Origin: an uncultured Eubacterium sp.
GTDB lineage: Bacteria > Bacillota > Clostridia > Lachnospirales > Lachnospiraceae
Reading direction: 5' to 3'
NCBI GenBank assembly: GCA_945910225.1
Contig: CAMDYG010000007.1
Location: 1 to 64,000 of the forward strand
DNA length: 64,000 nucleotides
Below are positions 8,236 to 19,324 of the stretch, one piece after another; position 1 is the stretch's first letter; every line of letters begins with the position of its first letter. The notes under the pieces are model-generated. The model had not been told where the DNA came from. It made no database searches and saw nothing but the letters and a program-made list of their open reading frames with translations. The translations under genes were made by a program, and so were the position numbers.

Positions 8236-11200
8236 TTAAGTCGTAGCAATGTTCTTTTCGCCAAATATCTTCTTAAGATTATATAAAAGATCTGACGATA
8301 CTCTTACATTCTGGCTTGATGGAAGCGTTATCCTTTGTTTTTCCTGTGCGCAGTATATTATCACAGTGTCCTTTCCATCTGAATCATGCATAAGTTCATT
8401 TAATCTGTCCTTGTTATTATTATACTCATCAAGACTTGCGAATCTTATCCACAGCTTCCTTGGCACACTGTCAAAGCTTACAATATTCTCACATATAAGT
8501 CTGGCATCTGAATCGACATTTGCCTGAACTTTTCCCGTAACAAATATTTTGTTAGTTGTGTCAAATATATGTCTGTTTTTCTCATAATCCCTAGGGAATA
8601 ACAATATCTCCGTACTTCCGACCAGATCTTCAAGCGTAATATAAGCCATCTGCTTACCTGTCTTGGTAGTAATAACCTTTATATTACGCACAATTCCGCC
8701 TATTGTCTGTCGTGAGCCATCTGCCACCTTAGTCTGTCCTGACTCTTCATCGATTGCAAAATCCGTTGTCTTTGCAGATATATGTTTCTCCCACATACCA
8801 GTATATTCATCCAGTGGATGTCCTGTTACATATACTCCAAGAACTTCTTTCTCTCTCTCAAGAAGATCCTCTTTATCAAATTCCTGTATGTCTGGCACCT
8901 TCATCTCCATTGACTTCTTATCTTCTTCACTTACCAGATCAAACAGTGACATTTGTCCAGATATAGCATCCTTGCTCTGTTTAAGTGCAGAATCTATCAT
9001 ACGTTCATGAACATTAAGCATGCCTCTTCTTGTATGTCCAAATGCATCAAACGCTCCTGATAATATAAGATGCTCAGCAGTCCTTTTATTAATATCCCCA
9101 ACCATGCGGTTAATAAAATCCTGCATAGAATGGAATTGTCCATTATCTTCGCGTTCTCTTATTATTGCATTGATAGTTGGTCTTCCAAGACTTTTAATAG
9201 CATCAAATCCAAAACGTATATTACCATCTTCAACACTAAATTCTGCAACTGATTTATTAACGTCAGGTGGAAGTATTTTAATTCCCAGCTCCCTTGCTGC
9301 CAGTATATACTCAGCCACTTTACTTGTTTTATCAGTAACGGACGATATAAGCCATGCCATATATTCCACTGTAAAGTGTGCTTTAAGGTATGCTGTCTGA
9401 TACGCAACAACAGCGTAGCATGCAGCATGGGACTTGTTAAATGCGTATTTGGCAAAATCCATCATCTCGTCATATATCTTATTAGCAGTCTTCTCATCTA
9501 TACCATTCTTAATACATCCTGGTACTCCCTGCTCTTCATTTCCATATACGAAATTCTGTCTTTCCTGCTCCATAACCTTAAGCTTTTTCTTGGCCATGGC
9601 TCTTCGCACATTATCACTTCCGCCCCATGAGTAACCTGCAAGATCTCGCACAATCTGCATTACCTGTTCCTGATAAACCATACATCCATATGTCGGTTCC
9701 AGTATTGGCTCTAACTGTTTACATTCATAAGTAATATTCCCAGCATTCTCTTTTCCCTGAATATACTGTGGTATGAAATCCATAGGTCCCGGTCTGTACA
9801 AAGATATTCCGGCTATAAGATCCTCAAGACAGTCAGGCTTTAACTCCTTCATGAAGTTCTTCATTCCATTACTCTCTAACTGGAATATGCCTGCGCATTT
9901 ACCCTGGCTTATCATTTCATAAACAGCTTTATCATCATATGGAATTGAATCTATAGAAAAACCTGCATTTCTCTTCTTTTCACATTCCTCTGTTTTCTGT
10001 ATAACTGTCAGATTCCTGAGTCCAAGGAAATCGAACTTAAGAAGTCCAAGCCTTTCAAGTGTAGGACCCTCAAACTGTGTTACCTTTACATTATCAGCTC
10101 CCACTGCCACAGGAACATATTCGCCAACATCTTTCTGACTTATAAGTACGCCCGAAGCATGAACTGATGCGTGCCGTGGAAGCCCTTCCAATCTTTTTGC
10201 CTTATCTATAAGATCATGTACAGTAGGATCTGACTCATACAATGCCTTAAATTCCTGATTAGGCTTAATATCCCTGTCAGCATCTCCATTCATTGCGCTG
10301 TCAATTGTAACACCAACCTTCTGTGGAACCATTTTCGCAATATTATCTACCATGGCATATGGAAGATCCATAACACGTCCCACATCTTTTATAACAGCTC
10401 TTGCCGCCATTGTTCCAAATGTAATGATCTGGCAGACACACTCTTTGCCATATTTATCTATTACATAATCTATTACCTTCTGTCTTCCATCTGGCGCAAA
10501 GTCCACGTCAATATCGGGCATAGATACTCGTTCCGGATTAAGAAAACGTTCAAACACAAGATTATACTTTATAGGGTCAAGTGTCGTAATTCCCAGACAG
10601 TATGCTACAAGACTTCCCGCCGCAGAACCTCTTCCGGGTCCTACTGGTACATCATGTGTTTTTGCATAATTAATATAATCCCACACTATAAGGAAATAAT
10701 CCACATACCCCATTGAATATATAACAGACAGCTCATATGATAAACGCTGGAAAATATTATTAGAATCCTCTGCACGTTTTATAACAACATCTTTACGATC
10801 AGCAACAATCGTATTCTTTGCATTCTCTATACATTCCGCAATATCAACATTTTCTGTCTGGTCAGGATATCTTTTCTTAAGACCCTCATAGCATAGTGCA
10901 TTAAGATATACCCACGAATTCTTTCCATATTCTTCAGGCACGTCAAATGCTGGAAGCTTGGTAACTCCAAACTCTATCTCTACATTACATCTCTCTGCTA
11001 TCTTATGTGTATTCTCTACAGCCTCTGGAGCATATTTGAACAATTCGGCCATCTCTTCTTCTGACTTAAGATAGAACTGTCCACCTTCATAACGCATTCT
11101 GTTCTCATCTGACAACTTCTTTCCAGTCTGTATACACAAAAGAATATCATGTGCATCTGCATCTTCAGCATATGTATAATGAACATCATTAGTACACACC

Positions 11201-11802
11201 AGTTCTATTCCTGTCTCATTGTGCATCCGCATAAGCTGTGGATTAACATATCTTTGTTCAGCAATTCCATGATCCTGTAATTCAAGAAAGAAATTGCCCT
11301 TTCCAAATATTCTCTCATATTCCAAAGCAACATCCCTTGCAGTCTCATACATTCCTCTTGAAAGATATCTCTGTACCTCACCTGCCAGACATGCACTTGT
11401 TGCGATTATTCCCTCATGATATTCTTCAAGAATATCCTTATCCACCCTCGGCTTATAATAGAATCCATCAGTGAATCCAATAGAAACTATTTTCATAAGG
11501 TTCTGATATCCCTGATTATTCTCTGCAAGCAATACAAGATGATTATACTTATCCTCGCTCTGACCTGCCCCCTTATCAAACCTTGAACCAGGTGCCACAT
11601 ATACTTCACATCCAAGAATAGGCTTTATTCCCTCTGCCCTGGCAGCTTCATAGAATTCAATAACGCCATACATAACACCATGATCAGTTATTGCAAGGCT
11701 GTCCATTCCAAGTTCTTTTGCCCTTTTCGTTATCTCCTTAATCTTACTGGAACCATCCAGCAGTGAATATTGTGTATGCACATGTAAATGTGTAAAACTC
11801 AT
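8236..11802 (-). CDS. dnaE: DNA polymerase III subunit alpha
   Basis: 1188 aa; PHP domain FTHLHVHTQYSLLDGSS; polymerase motif PDIDVDFAPDGRQKVIDYV; GPGRGSAAGSLVAYCLGIT; C-terminal OB fold. Confidence 0.98.
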   Translation of the reverse strand: MSFTHLHVHTQYSLLDGSSKIKEITKRAKELGMDSLAITDHGVMYGVIEFYEAARAEGIKPILGCEVYVAPGSRFDKGAGQSEDKYNHLVLLAENNQGYQNLMKIVSIGFTDGFYYKPRVDKDILEEYHEGIIATSACLAGEVQRYLSRGMYETARDVALEYERIFGKGNFFLELQDHGIAEQRYVNPQLMRMHNETGIELVCTNDVHYTYAEDADAHDILLCIQTGKKLSDENRMRYEGGQFYLKSEEEMAELFKYAPEAVENTHKIAERCNVEIEFGVTKLPAFDVPEEYGKNSWVYLNALCYEGLKKRYPDQTENVDIAECIENAKNTIVADRKDVVIKRAEDSNNIFQRLSYELSVIYSMGYVDYFLIVWDYINYAKTHDVPVGPGRGSAAGSLVAYCLGITTLDPIKYNLVFERFLNPERVSMPDIDVDFAPDGRQKVIDYVIDKYGKECVCQIITFGTMAARAVIKDVGRVMDLPYAMVDNIAKMVPQKVGVTIDSAMNGDADRDIKPNQEFKALYESDPTVHDLIDKAKRLEGLPRHASVHASGVLISQKDVGEYVPVAVGADNVKVTQFEGPTLERLGLLKFDFLGLRNLTVIQKTEECEKKRNAGFSIDSIPYDDKAVYEMISQGKCAGIFQLESNGMKNFMKELKPDCLEDLIAGISLYRPGPMDFIPQYIQGKENAGNITYECKQLEPILEPTYGCMVYQEQVMQIVRDLAGYSWGGSDNVRRAMAKKKLKVMEQERQNFVYGNEEQGVPGCIKNGIDEKTANKIYDEMMDFAKYAFNKSHAACYAVVAYQTAYLKAHFTVEYMAWLISSVTDKTSKVAEYILAARELGIKILPPDVNKSVAEFSVEDGNIRFGFDAIKSLGRPTINAIIREREDNGQFHSMQDFINRMVGDINKRTAEHLILSGAFDAFGHTRRGMLNVHERMIDSALKQSKDAISGQMSLFDLVSEEDKKSMEMKVPDIQEFDKEDLLEREKEVLGVYVTGHPLDEYTGMWEKHISAKTTDFAIDEESGQTKVADGSRQTIGGIVRNIKVITTKTGKQMAYITLEDLVGSTEILLFPRDYEKNRHIFDTTNKIFVTGKVQANVDSDARLICENIVSFDSVPRKLWIRFASLDEYNNNKDRLNELMHDSDGKDTVIIYCAQEKQRITLPSSQNVRVSSDLLYNLKKIFGEKNIATT

Positions 11803-11953
11803 ATCTGATCCTCTTTCTTATCACCAAGTTTGCTTTCACGCCTTAATATAAGAAATATACCACATTTTTGAATAGATTCATATTCATATTTAGCATATTT
11901 TGTGATATTCTATATTCAGTTAATTATGTGATAATTTCATAGGGGGAATTATA

Positions 11954-12757
11954 ATGCTTATATCTGATATTATGCCGGGAGCTCCAATATCAATAGAATT
12001 AGCTGTTGCTGATGCCACATACGAAATGCCGTCTACTATTGTTGCATCCAAGCCTGGTTATATATTAATTGCTCCATTTGCACTTAATGGATCAGTTATT
12101 AATCTTGAAGATAATAAAGACATGCTTTTTAATGTATATACTATAGATCCGTCTACCAGGAACCGCGTGGTATGGAAGAATGTGCATCTTGAAACAATAA
12201 CATACAAATCCAGCGGCTTTGTTTCAGCCTACTACAAAATATCAACAAGCCGTTTTGCCAGTCTTTCATCAACATGTGACAGACGTGCATCCAACAGAAT
12301 TACAATTAACATTCCAGGATATATAACGCCTAATACCGAAAGCAATCGTATTCCAATAACAATACATGATATATCTGATAAGGGATTGTCCTTTACAGGA
12401 CCTCTTGAACTTGAATTTCTGCTTTCTAACGGATTGGTTACTATCTCTGATCAGGCCAACGGAAAAGAATTTAACTTAAACTTTAAATGCATCAAAATCC
12501 GCTCGACGCCTGCTGGCGAAAACAATATGTATGGATGTATGGTACCGGCTCCATCCCGTGAGTACCTCACATATGTATTTCTTAAAAAGCTTGCATCCCG
12601 TATGAATTCAGCTAAAGAAGCCAGCGAAAAAGCAGCTATACTTGATGCCGCATCCGTCGCTAATACTTCCATTGAAAGTTCTGATAACAATAATCCTTCA
12701 TCTAATAACGGCAAGGGATTCCACTCAACCATAGGAACATCCCGGAGCAGATTATAA
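11954..12757 (+). CDS. PilZ-domain protein (putative c-di-GMP receptor)
   Basis: RRASNR (RxxxR) followed by HDISDKGLSF (D/NxSxxG), the PilZ c-di-GMP binding signature. Confidence 0.82.
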   Translation: MLISDIMPGAPISIELAVADATYEMPSTIVASKPGYILIAPFALNGSVINLEDNKDMLFNVYTIDPSTRNRVVWKNVHLETITYKSSGFVSAYYKISTSRFASLSSTCDRRASNRITINIPGYITPNTESNRIPITIHDISDKGLSFTGPLELEFLLSNGLVTISDQANGKEFNLNFKCIKIRSTPAGENNMYGCMVPAPSREYLTYVFLKKLASRMNSAKEASEKAAILDAASVANTSIESSDNNNPSSNNGKGFHSTIGTSRSRL

Positions 12758-12766
12758 TAATTAATA

Positions 12767-12822
12767 AAAGAGCGTATCCAATGCCCTGTGGAAGTTACCT
12801 CCCTGTGCATGATACGCTCTTT
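12767..12822. terminator. Bidirectional terminator between convergent PilZ gene and ftsH
   Basis: aaagagcgtatc ... gatacgctcttt inverted repeat between convergent genes, T-rich on both sides. Confidence 0.75.
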
Positions 12823-12834
12823 CTTTATTGCATA

Positions 12835-14967
12835 TTATTCTTCATCTTCTGATGCATCCTGTGATTCATTATCTTTATTACTTTCATCATCATGTTCCTG
12901 ATTATCAGTTTCTGACTTGCCTATATTCTTCCATATATCACTTTCTGGCTCACCACTTACTGTAGATGAATAACTTCCATCCTCATTAAATGTTACACTC
13001 TCTGCAACCTTCTCTGATGTAGTGAACAAAGATGTATCAACTGGTTCCGGAATACCTTTGGCTTCTCTGAATATCTTCATGAATTCCTTGCCTGTTATAG
13101 TCTCATGATCATACAGATATCTTGCCAGCTTATCCATTACATCCCTGTTATCTCTTATAATCTGCTTAGCTTCTTCATAACATGAAGCTATAAGCTTCTT
13201 AACTTCATCGTCAACTTCTGCCTCAGTTGCCTGTGCACAGTTCATGGATGCCCTTCCGCTAAGATACTCGTCCTCAACTGTAGATAATGCCACAAGTCCG
13301 AAACGATCTGACATACCATATCTTGTAATCATTGTCTTAGCAAGATTAGTTGCTTTCTTAATATCATCATAAGCGCCATTGGTTACAGAGCCAAATACAA
13401 CCTCTTCTGCCGCACGGCCACCTACAAGTGATATAAGATCCGTCATAAGCTCATCCTTGGTTTCAAGATGTTTCTCTTCCTCTGGGAAATTAAGGACATA
13501 ACCAAGTGAACCATTGGTATGCGGTATAATCGTAATCTTCTGTACAGGATCTGAATTATTCTTAATAGCCCTGATAAGTGCGTGACCTATCTCATGATAA
13601 GCAACAACCTGCTTTTCTTTCTTACTAAGAACACGCTCTTTCTTTTCCTTACCTGCTACAACAGTATCAAATGCACCAAGTAAATCTTTCTGTGTAACAA
13701 CATTTCTGCCATTCTTAACCGCTGCAATTGCTGCCTCGTTAATAATATTGGCAAGGTCTGATCCTACGAAACCGCTTGTTGCCATTGCAATCTCTTCAAA
13801 ATCTACAGTATCATCCATAAGGACATCCTTAGAATGTACCTTAAGAGTCTCTATTCTTCCCTTCTTATCAGGTCTGTCAACAGTAATTCTTCTATCGAGT
13901 CGGCCTGGTCTTAAAAGTGCCTTATCAAGTACCTCTGGTCTGTTAGTTGCAGCAAGAATGAATATTCCCTTTGATGAATCGAAACCATCCATCTCTGAAA
14001 GAAGCTGATTAAGAGTCTGCTCTCTTTCATCATTACCACTTCCATACTTAGAATCCCTGCTCTTACCAATAGCATCAATCTCATCAATAAACACTATACA
14101 AGGAGCCTGCTTAGTTGCCTCCTTAAAAAGATCTCTTACTCTTGAAGCACCGACACCAACAAACATCTCAACAAAATCTGATCCTGCAAGTGAGAAAAAC
14201 GGAACATCTGCTTCTCCTGCTACAGCCTTAGCAAGAAGTGTCTTACCAGTTCCCGGAGGTCCTACTAACAGAGCACCCTTTGGAAGCTTGGCACCTATCT
14301 TGGCATACTTATCAGGATTATGAAGGAAATCAACTATTTCTGTAAGTGATTCCTTTGCCTCATCCTGTCCAGCTACATCCTTAAATGTAACTCCTGTCTT
14401 TTTCTGGACGTAAACCTTGGCATTACTCTTGCCTACTCCCATTCCGCCCATCATTCCGCCACTCTTGGCTATTCTTCTATATACAAATGCAAATATTATA
14501 TACAGGAACAGAAATGGCAACACATATGCTACAAGAAACTCAACTATTGATGAACTTGAATCCGGGATATAACCCTCAAATTCTATTCCCTTTCTTTTAA
14601 GTAATGGAACAAGTGAGTCATCATTAACGTATCCTGTATAATAAGTATACGCAACTCCGGCTATGCCTGATTCCTTTTCTTCATCAACAGGTGTAATAAG
14701 TATTCTGTCCTGTTCAAGCGCTACTTTCTTTACCTTGTCTTCATCAATCATCTGAATAAACTGATCATAGCTTATTTCTTTATAAGTTGCATTCTTAAAC
14801 ATATTGCTAAGAAGCGTTAGTCCTATAAATGTAACCACCGCAGCAATAATAATAAATATTATAAGATTAACATTCTTCGGCTTTTTGTTATTATTGTTGT
14901 TCTGATTGTTATTGTTGTTATTGTTACGATTATTATAACCGCCACCATTGTTGTTATAATTGTCCAT
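12835..14967 (-). CDS. ftsH: ATP-dependent zinc metalloprotease FtsH
   Basis: GPPGTGKTLLAKAVAGEA, second region of homology, HEIGHALI zinc motif; two N-terminal TM segments; Asn-rich N-terminus. Confidence 0.98.
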   Translation of the reverse strand: MDNYNNNGGGYNNRNNNNNNNQNNNNNKKPKNVNLIIFIIIAAVVTFIGLTLLSNMFKNATYKEISYDQFIQMIDEDKVKKVALEQDRILITPVDEEKESGIAGVAYTYYTGYVNDDSLVPLLKRKGIEFEGYIPDSSSSIVEFLVAYVLPFLFLYIIFAFVYRRIAKSGGMMGGMGVGKSNAKVYVQKKTGVTFKDVAGQDEAKESLTEIVDFLHNPDKYAKIGAKLPKGALLVGPPGTGKTLLAKAVAGEADVPFFSLAGSDFVEMFVGVGASRVRDLFKEATKQAPCIVFIDEIDAIGKSRDSKYGSGNDEREQTLNQLLSEMDGFDSSKGIFILAATNRPEVLDKALLRPGRLDRRITVDRPDKKGRIETLKVHSKDVLMDDTVDFEEIAMATSGFVGSDLANIINEAAIAAVKNGRNVVTQKDLLGAFDTVVAGKEKKERVLSKKEKQVVAYHEIGHALIRAIKNNSDPVQKITIIPHTNGSLGYVLNFPEEEKHLETKDELMTDLISLVGGRAAEEVVFGSVTNGAYDDIKKATNLAKTMITRYGMSDRFGLVALSTVEDEYLSGRASMNCAQATEAEVDDEVKKLIASCYEEAKQIIRDNRDVMDKLARYLYDHETITGKEFMKIFREAKGIPEPVDTSLFTTSEKVAESVTFNEDGSYSSTVSGEPESDIWKNIGKSETDNQEHDDESNKDNESQDASEDEE

Positions 14968-15241
14968 ATTCTTCTCCTGATAGATTTAATACTTCTTAAA
15001 GCATTTCCCAATAAGCATGTTTTCATTATAAAGAAGGAAAAAATATAAATCAACCCAAATCCAGCTCTTTAATAAGATGTTTATATTTACTTTATATTAT
15101 TAGTTTTTTTTATCAAAGTATGGAAATTTATTATACATGGCTGTATAATATCGAAGTATTTTTTGACTGCCGGTAGTTTTTGATTCATATTCATGCTGCC
15201 GGATATTTATTTTTATTGCAACATGCAGATAGGAGGAAAGA

Positions 15242-16852
15242 ATGGCTGTTAAATACGTATTCGTAACAGGCGGTGTGGTTTCTGGTCTTGGAAAAGGTAT
15301 TACTGCTGCATCTTTAGGCAGATTACTAAAAGCCCGTGGCTTCTCTGTAACAATGCAGAAGTTTGATCCATATATCAACATTGACCCTGGTACTATGAAC
15401 CCTATCCAGCACGGGGAAGTTTTCGTAACTGATGATGGTGCTGAAACAGATCTTGATCTTGGTCACTATGAAAGATTCATTGATGAAAGCCTTAACAAGA
15501 ATTCCAATGTAACTACTGGTAAAGTATACTGGTCTGTATTACAGAAAGAACGTCGTGGAGATTTTGGTGGAGGAACAGTCCAGGTAATTCCTCATATTAC
15601 TAATGAAATAAAAAGCCGTTTTTATAGAGATTATTCAACAGATGAAACTAAGATTGCCATTATTGAAGTTGGTGGTACAGTTGGTGATATAGAAAGCCAG
15701 CCTTTCCTTGAAGCAATCAGACAGTTCCAGCATGAAGTCGGACATGAAAATGCAATTCTTATACATGTAACACTGATTCCTTATCTTAAAGCATCAGGTG
15801 AAATGAAAACCAAGCCAACCCAGGCAAGTGTTAAGGAGCTTCAGGGAATGGGTATCCGCCCTGACATCCTCGTATGCCGTACTGAGCATCCTTTAGAAGC
15901 TGGTATTAAAGATAAGATTGCACTTTTCTGTAATGTTCCTAAATCTCATGTACTGCAGAATCTCGATGTTGAGATTCTTTATGATGCTCCTCTTGCCATG
16001 GAAGAAGAACATCTTGCACAGGTAGCATGTGAATGTCTCAAACTCGACTGTCCTGAGCCTGATCTTGACGAATGGAGAGCTATGTGCAAAGCATGGAAGA
16101 ATCCTACCAAGAAAGTTACAGTTGCTCTTGTAGGTAAATACATCCAGCTGCACGATGCATATATCAGTGTAGTTGAGGCATTAAAGCATGGTGGAGTCTA
16201 TAATTCATGTGATGTAACAATCAAGTGGATTGATTCTGAGAATGTTACTCCTGAAACAGCAGATGAGCTTTTATCTGATGTATCCGGAATTCTTGTTCCT
16301 GGTGGTTTCGGTGATCGTGGTACAGAAGGAAAGATACAGGCAATAAAATATGCAAGAGAGCATAATGTCCCATTCCTTGGATTATGCCTTGGAATGCAGT
16401 TATCTATTGTAGAATTTGCCAGAGATGTTATAGGATATGAGGATGCACACAGCGTTGAGCTTAACCCTAACACAACACACCCTGTAATTCATCTTATGCC
16501 TGATCAGGAAGGTATCGATGATATTGGCGGAACATTAAGACTCGGCTCTTATCCATGTGTACTTGATAAAACAAGTAAAGCATATGAATTATATGGTGAA
16601 GAACTTATACATGAGCGTCACAGACACAGATATGAAGTCAACAATGACTATAGAAAAGTACTCACTGAAAATGGCATGATTCTTTCAGGAATTTCTCCTG
16701 ATGGACGAATCGTCGAAATGATTGAATTAAAAGATCATCCTTGGTTCGTAGCAACTCAGGCGCATCCCGAATTAAAGTCAAGACCTAATCGTCCTCATCC
16801 ACTTTTTAGAGGATTTATATCAGCTGCTCTTGAATATCAGAACAAGCACTAA
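15242..16852 (+). CDS. pyrG: CTP synthase
   Basis: [33 protein letters not shown]; GATase [18 protein letters not shown]. Confidence 0.98.
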   Translation: MAVKYVFVTGGVVSGLGKGITAASLGRLLKARGFSVTMQKFDPYINIDPGTMNPIQHGEVFVTDDGAETDLDLGHYERFIDESLNKNSNVTTGKVYWSVLQKERRGDFGGGTVQVIPHITNEIKSRFYRDYSTDETKIAIIEVGGTVGDIESQPFLEAIRQFQHEVGHENAILIHVTLIPYLKASGEMKTKPTQASVKELQGMGIRPDILVCRTEHPLEAGIKDKIALFCNVPKSHVLQNLDVEILYDAPLAMEEEHLAQVACECLKLDCPEPDLDEWRAMCKAWKNPTKKVTVALVGKYIQLHDAYISVVEALKHGGVYNSCDVTIKWIDSENVTPETADELLSDVSGILVPGGFGDRGTEGKIQAIKYAREHNVPFLGLCLGMQLSIVEFARDVIGYEDAHSVELNPNTTHPVIHLMPDQEGIDDIGGTLRLGSYPCVLDKTSKAYELYGEELIHERHRHRYEVNNDYRKVLTENGMILSGISPDGRIVEMIELKDHPWFVATQAHPELKSRPNRPHPLFRGFISAALEYQNKH

Positions 16853-16876
16853 TTATTACACATTAATTGCTAAAAT

Positions 16877-16906
16877 AAAACCCCCGGTATTCTACCGGGG
16901 GGTTTT
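16877..16906. terminator. Strong intrinsic terminator after pyrG (likely bidirectional)
   Basis: aaaacccccggta-ttc-taccggggggtttt. Confidence 0.9.
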
Positions 16907-16926
16907 ATGTATGAACCTTATTCCAA

Positions 16927-17316
16927 TTACTTATTCTTAGCTGTAAGAGCCTTCTTAAGCTTCTTAACCTGATCTTCTGTAAGATCCTGTGATTCGATAA
17001 GTGATGAAATCATCTCGAATACATCTCCGTTGTACCAGAAATCAGCCTCTTCCTGTAATACTTCAATTCTGTATTCATCTCTTGAACGAAGTGGATGGAT
17101 AAGTGCTGTCTTACCCTTACGGATAGTATCAACAAATCTCTTATCCTTTAACTTTCCCACGAAAGTTACAACAGTTGTTCTTGCATACTCTTTCTCATGA
17201 TCTTCTCTTAACTTATCAATAAGTTCCTGAACTGCCATATCCTGTGGCGCTTCCCATATAAGCTTCATAATTAAAGCTTCACATGGACTTAACTCACTAA
17301 AATGATTCCTGCTCAT
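16927..17316 (-). CDS. BlaI/MecI/CopY-family transcriptional regulator
   Basis: LSPCEALIMKLIWEAPQDMAVQELIDKLRE...YARTTVVTFVGKLKDKRFVDTIRKGKTALIHPL. Confidence 0.88.
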   Translation of the reverse strand: MSRNHFSELSPCEALIMKLIWEAPQDMAVQELIDKLREDHEKEYARTTVVTFVGKLKDKRFVDTIRKGKTALIHPLRSRDEYRIEVLQEEADFWYNGDVFEMISSLIESQDLTEDQVKKLKKALTAKNK

Positions 17317-17397
17317 AATAGCCTCCTTAAATAATTAACTTTTAATAATGTACATTATATAAAACTATACAATATTTTTCAATAGAAAAAAGTACAT

Positions 17398-18099
17398 TTA
17401 CAACTCAATTGCCGCAATTTTATAATTTTCAATTTCAAGTTCTATTATTTTAATGCTTTGAATATCGTCATTAATGTACGCTTTCATTTCCCCATCTATT
17501 ATTTTATAAACTACTTTAGACAAAATTTCAAGTACTCCGCATCCAATTGCCTTACCATATGCCTCTTTTAATGTCCATATTCTAAAAAAGCGGTCTTCAC
17601 TATCTGCTTCATTTATCCATGAAACTTCCTCTGGGCAAAAGAAACGTCCTGCCAGTGAAATGCTGGCTTTCCGGTCTCCTTCTATGTCTATTCCAACTTC
17701 TTTATCAGACACCACACAGGCTACATATTTACCAGAATGTGATATATTAAAATATATATCTGGAAAATTTATGAAATATGGTTTTCCACTACTATTCGTT
17801 CCTGTTTCGTAATCATACTCCTGATCATATTCTTTTATAGCATCCAGCATAGATATATTATGTATCGTATCATTTTCCATATCAAAAGCTGTGTTTCGTT
17901 TTACCCATTTTTTAACAGCATAATTAAGTAATAATCCAGCTGCCACACTCTGACATCTGCCCTGCTGCATTTTCATTCTGCCCGCTTTATCTTTCCGGTT
18001 CTGTGGAAGAAGTACATACGCCATATTATATATATCTTCATTCATTAATTCATTAATCTGTGTAATATATATTTCCAATACAGCTTCTTCCTTTCCCAA
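17398..18099 (-). CDS. 4'-phosphopantetheinyl transferase (Sfp type)
   Basis: FNISHSGKYVACVVSDKEVGIDIEGDRKA...FFRIWTLKEAYGKAIGCGV. Confidence 0.9.
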   Translation of the reverse strand: MGKEEAVLEIYITQINELMNEDIYNMAYVLLPQNRKDKAGRMKMQQGRCQSVAAGLLLNYAVKKWVKRNTAFDMENDTIHNISMLDAIKEYDQEYDYETGTNSSGKPYFINFPDIYFNISHSGKYVACVVSDKEVGIDIEGDRKASISLAGRFFCPEEVSWINEADSEDRFFRIWTLKEAYGKAIGCGVLEILSKVVYKIIDGEMKAYINDDIQSIKIIELEIENYKIAAIEL

Positions 18100-18118
18100 T
18101 TATCTTTATTCTGGCATT

Positions 18119-19312
18119 TTACACTGTGATTGTCTGTGAGTCTGCCACATATCTTTTAGAGAATATAAATACTATATCTCCTTCTTTAATAACTGTATCC
18201 CCATTAGGGACGACAACATTATCACCTCTCCTGATCATAACAATCAGTGTGTGCCTTGATATATCCAGTTCCTTTATCTTGTGTCCTACCCATGGATGAT
18301 GCTCTCTTAATTCAACCTGCTTAAGATCTACGTCAACATTAATATCACAATCCTTAGCACCAATAACGACGCAATCATTCTCGTGCAGTGTGAGAGTTCC
18401 TTTCGGCATAACTGTTTCGCCATTCCGTAATATTGCAGCGATAATCAATCCCTGTGGCAGATTAAGTTCGCTTATCTTCTTTCCATTCCAGTTATGTTCT
18501 TCGGTTATTATTAATTTGATAAATTTAAGTTCTTTCTCCATCAGATATTCCGTTGATTTCTTAAGCATACTGTACTGTTCAACAAAACCTGCCGAAAGAA
18601 TACCTGTAGGAATTGCTACCATTCCAACACCAAGAAATGTAATCAGTATACTAAATATTTTTCCAAGGACAGTCACAGGATATATGTCTCCATAGCCAAC
18701 TGTCAGAAGTGTCGATACTGACCACCATATTCCAGAAAATGCATTTTTAAAAACATCCGGCTGAGCCTCATGCTCAAGGCTGTACATACATAATGAAGAT
18801 GCAATTATAAGCATTACAATAATAAATACGGATGACAGAATCTGATCCTTTTTCCTTTTAATTACCTGACCGATTATATTTAACGCATCATAATACGAAT
18901 TTACCCTGAACAGTCTTAATATCCTTATTACCCTGAACATTCTGAATGCCACAGCCCCTTGCGGAAAGAACACCGGAAGGCAGTTAGGGAGAAAAGATAA
19001 CAGGTCTACTATTCCTCCCAATGAGAATATGTAACTTATCCTTGCGATCCATCTTTTCTTGTTAGGATACAGGTACTCTGCTGTCCATACACGCAATATG
19101 TATTCGATTGTAAATCCTGCTACAGTTATGTTCTCAACAATATCCAATACTGGTCTGTATGGAATTGATTGTGTAAATGTATCAAATATGGCAATGAACA
19201 GATTAAGCAGAATCGCTATAGTTATCAATATATCAAAAGCTCTGCTTATAACATCTCCTACATAACCTATCTGTATTATGTCAAATATTCTTTTTTTCTT
19301 ACTCTGTTTCAT
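18119..19312 (-). CDS. Voltage-sensor type K+ channel with C-terminal TrkA-C (RCK_C) domains
   Basis: S4-like RMFRVIRILRLFRVNSYYDALN; selectivity filter STLLTVGYGDIYPV; two C-terminal TrkA_C-like repeats. Confidence 0.9.
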   Translation of the reverse strand: MKQSKKKRIFDIIQIGYVGDVISRAFDILITIAILLNLFIAIFDTFTQSIPYRPVLDIVENITVAGFTIEYILRVWTAEYLYPNKKRWIARISYIFSLGGIVDLLSFLPNCLPVFFPQGAVAFRMFRVIRILRLFRVNSYYDALNIIGQVIKRKKDQILSSVFIIVMLIIASSLCMYSLEHEAQPDVFKNAFSGIWWSVSTLLTVGYGDIYPVTVLGKIFSILITFLGVGMVAIPTGILSAGFVEQYSMLKKSTEYLMEKELKFIKLIITEEHNWNGKKISELNLPQGLIIAAILRNGETVMPKGTLTLHENDCVVIGAKDCDINVDVDLKQVELREHHPWVGHKIKELDISRHTLIVMIRRGDNVVVPNGDTVIKEGDIVFIFSKRYVADSQTITV

Positions 19313-19324
19313 TATTCCGCCCTT

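Noticed and set aside
8140-8236. Possible terminator between dnaE and pfkA (agaaaaatcttcttttttt)
   Set aside because: Stem is short and A/T only; not enough support to list it.
12767-12822. Foldback between PilZ gene and ftsH as another structured element
   Set aside because: Short arms and position between convergent genes fit an ordinary bidirectional terminator.
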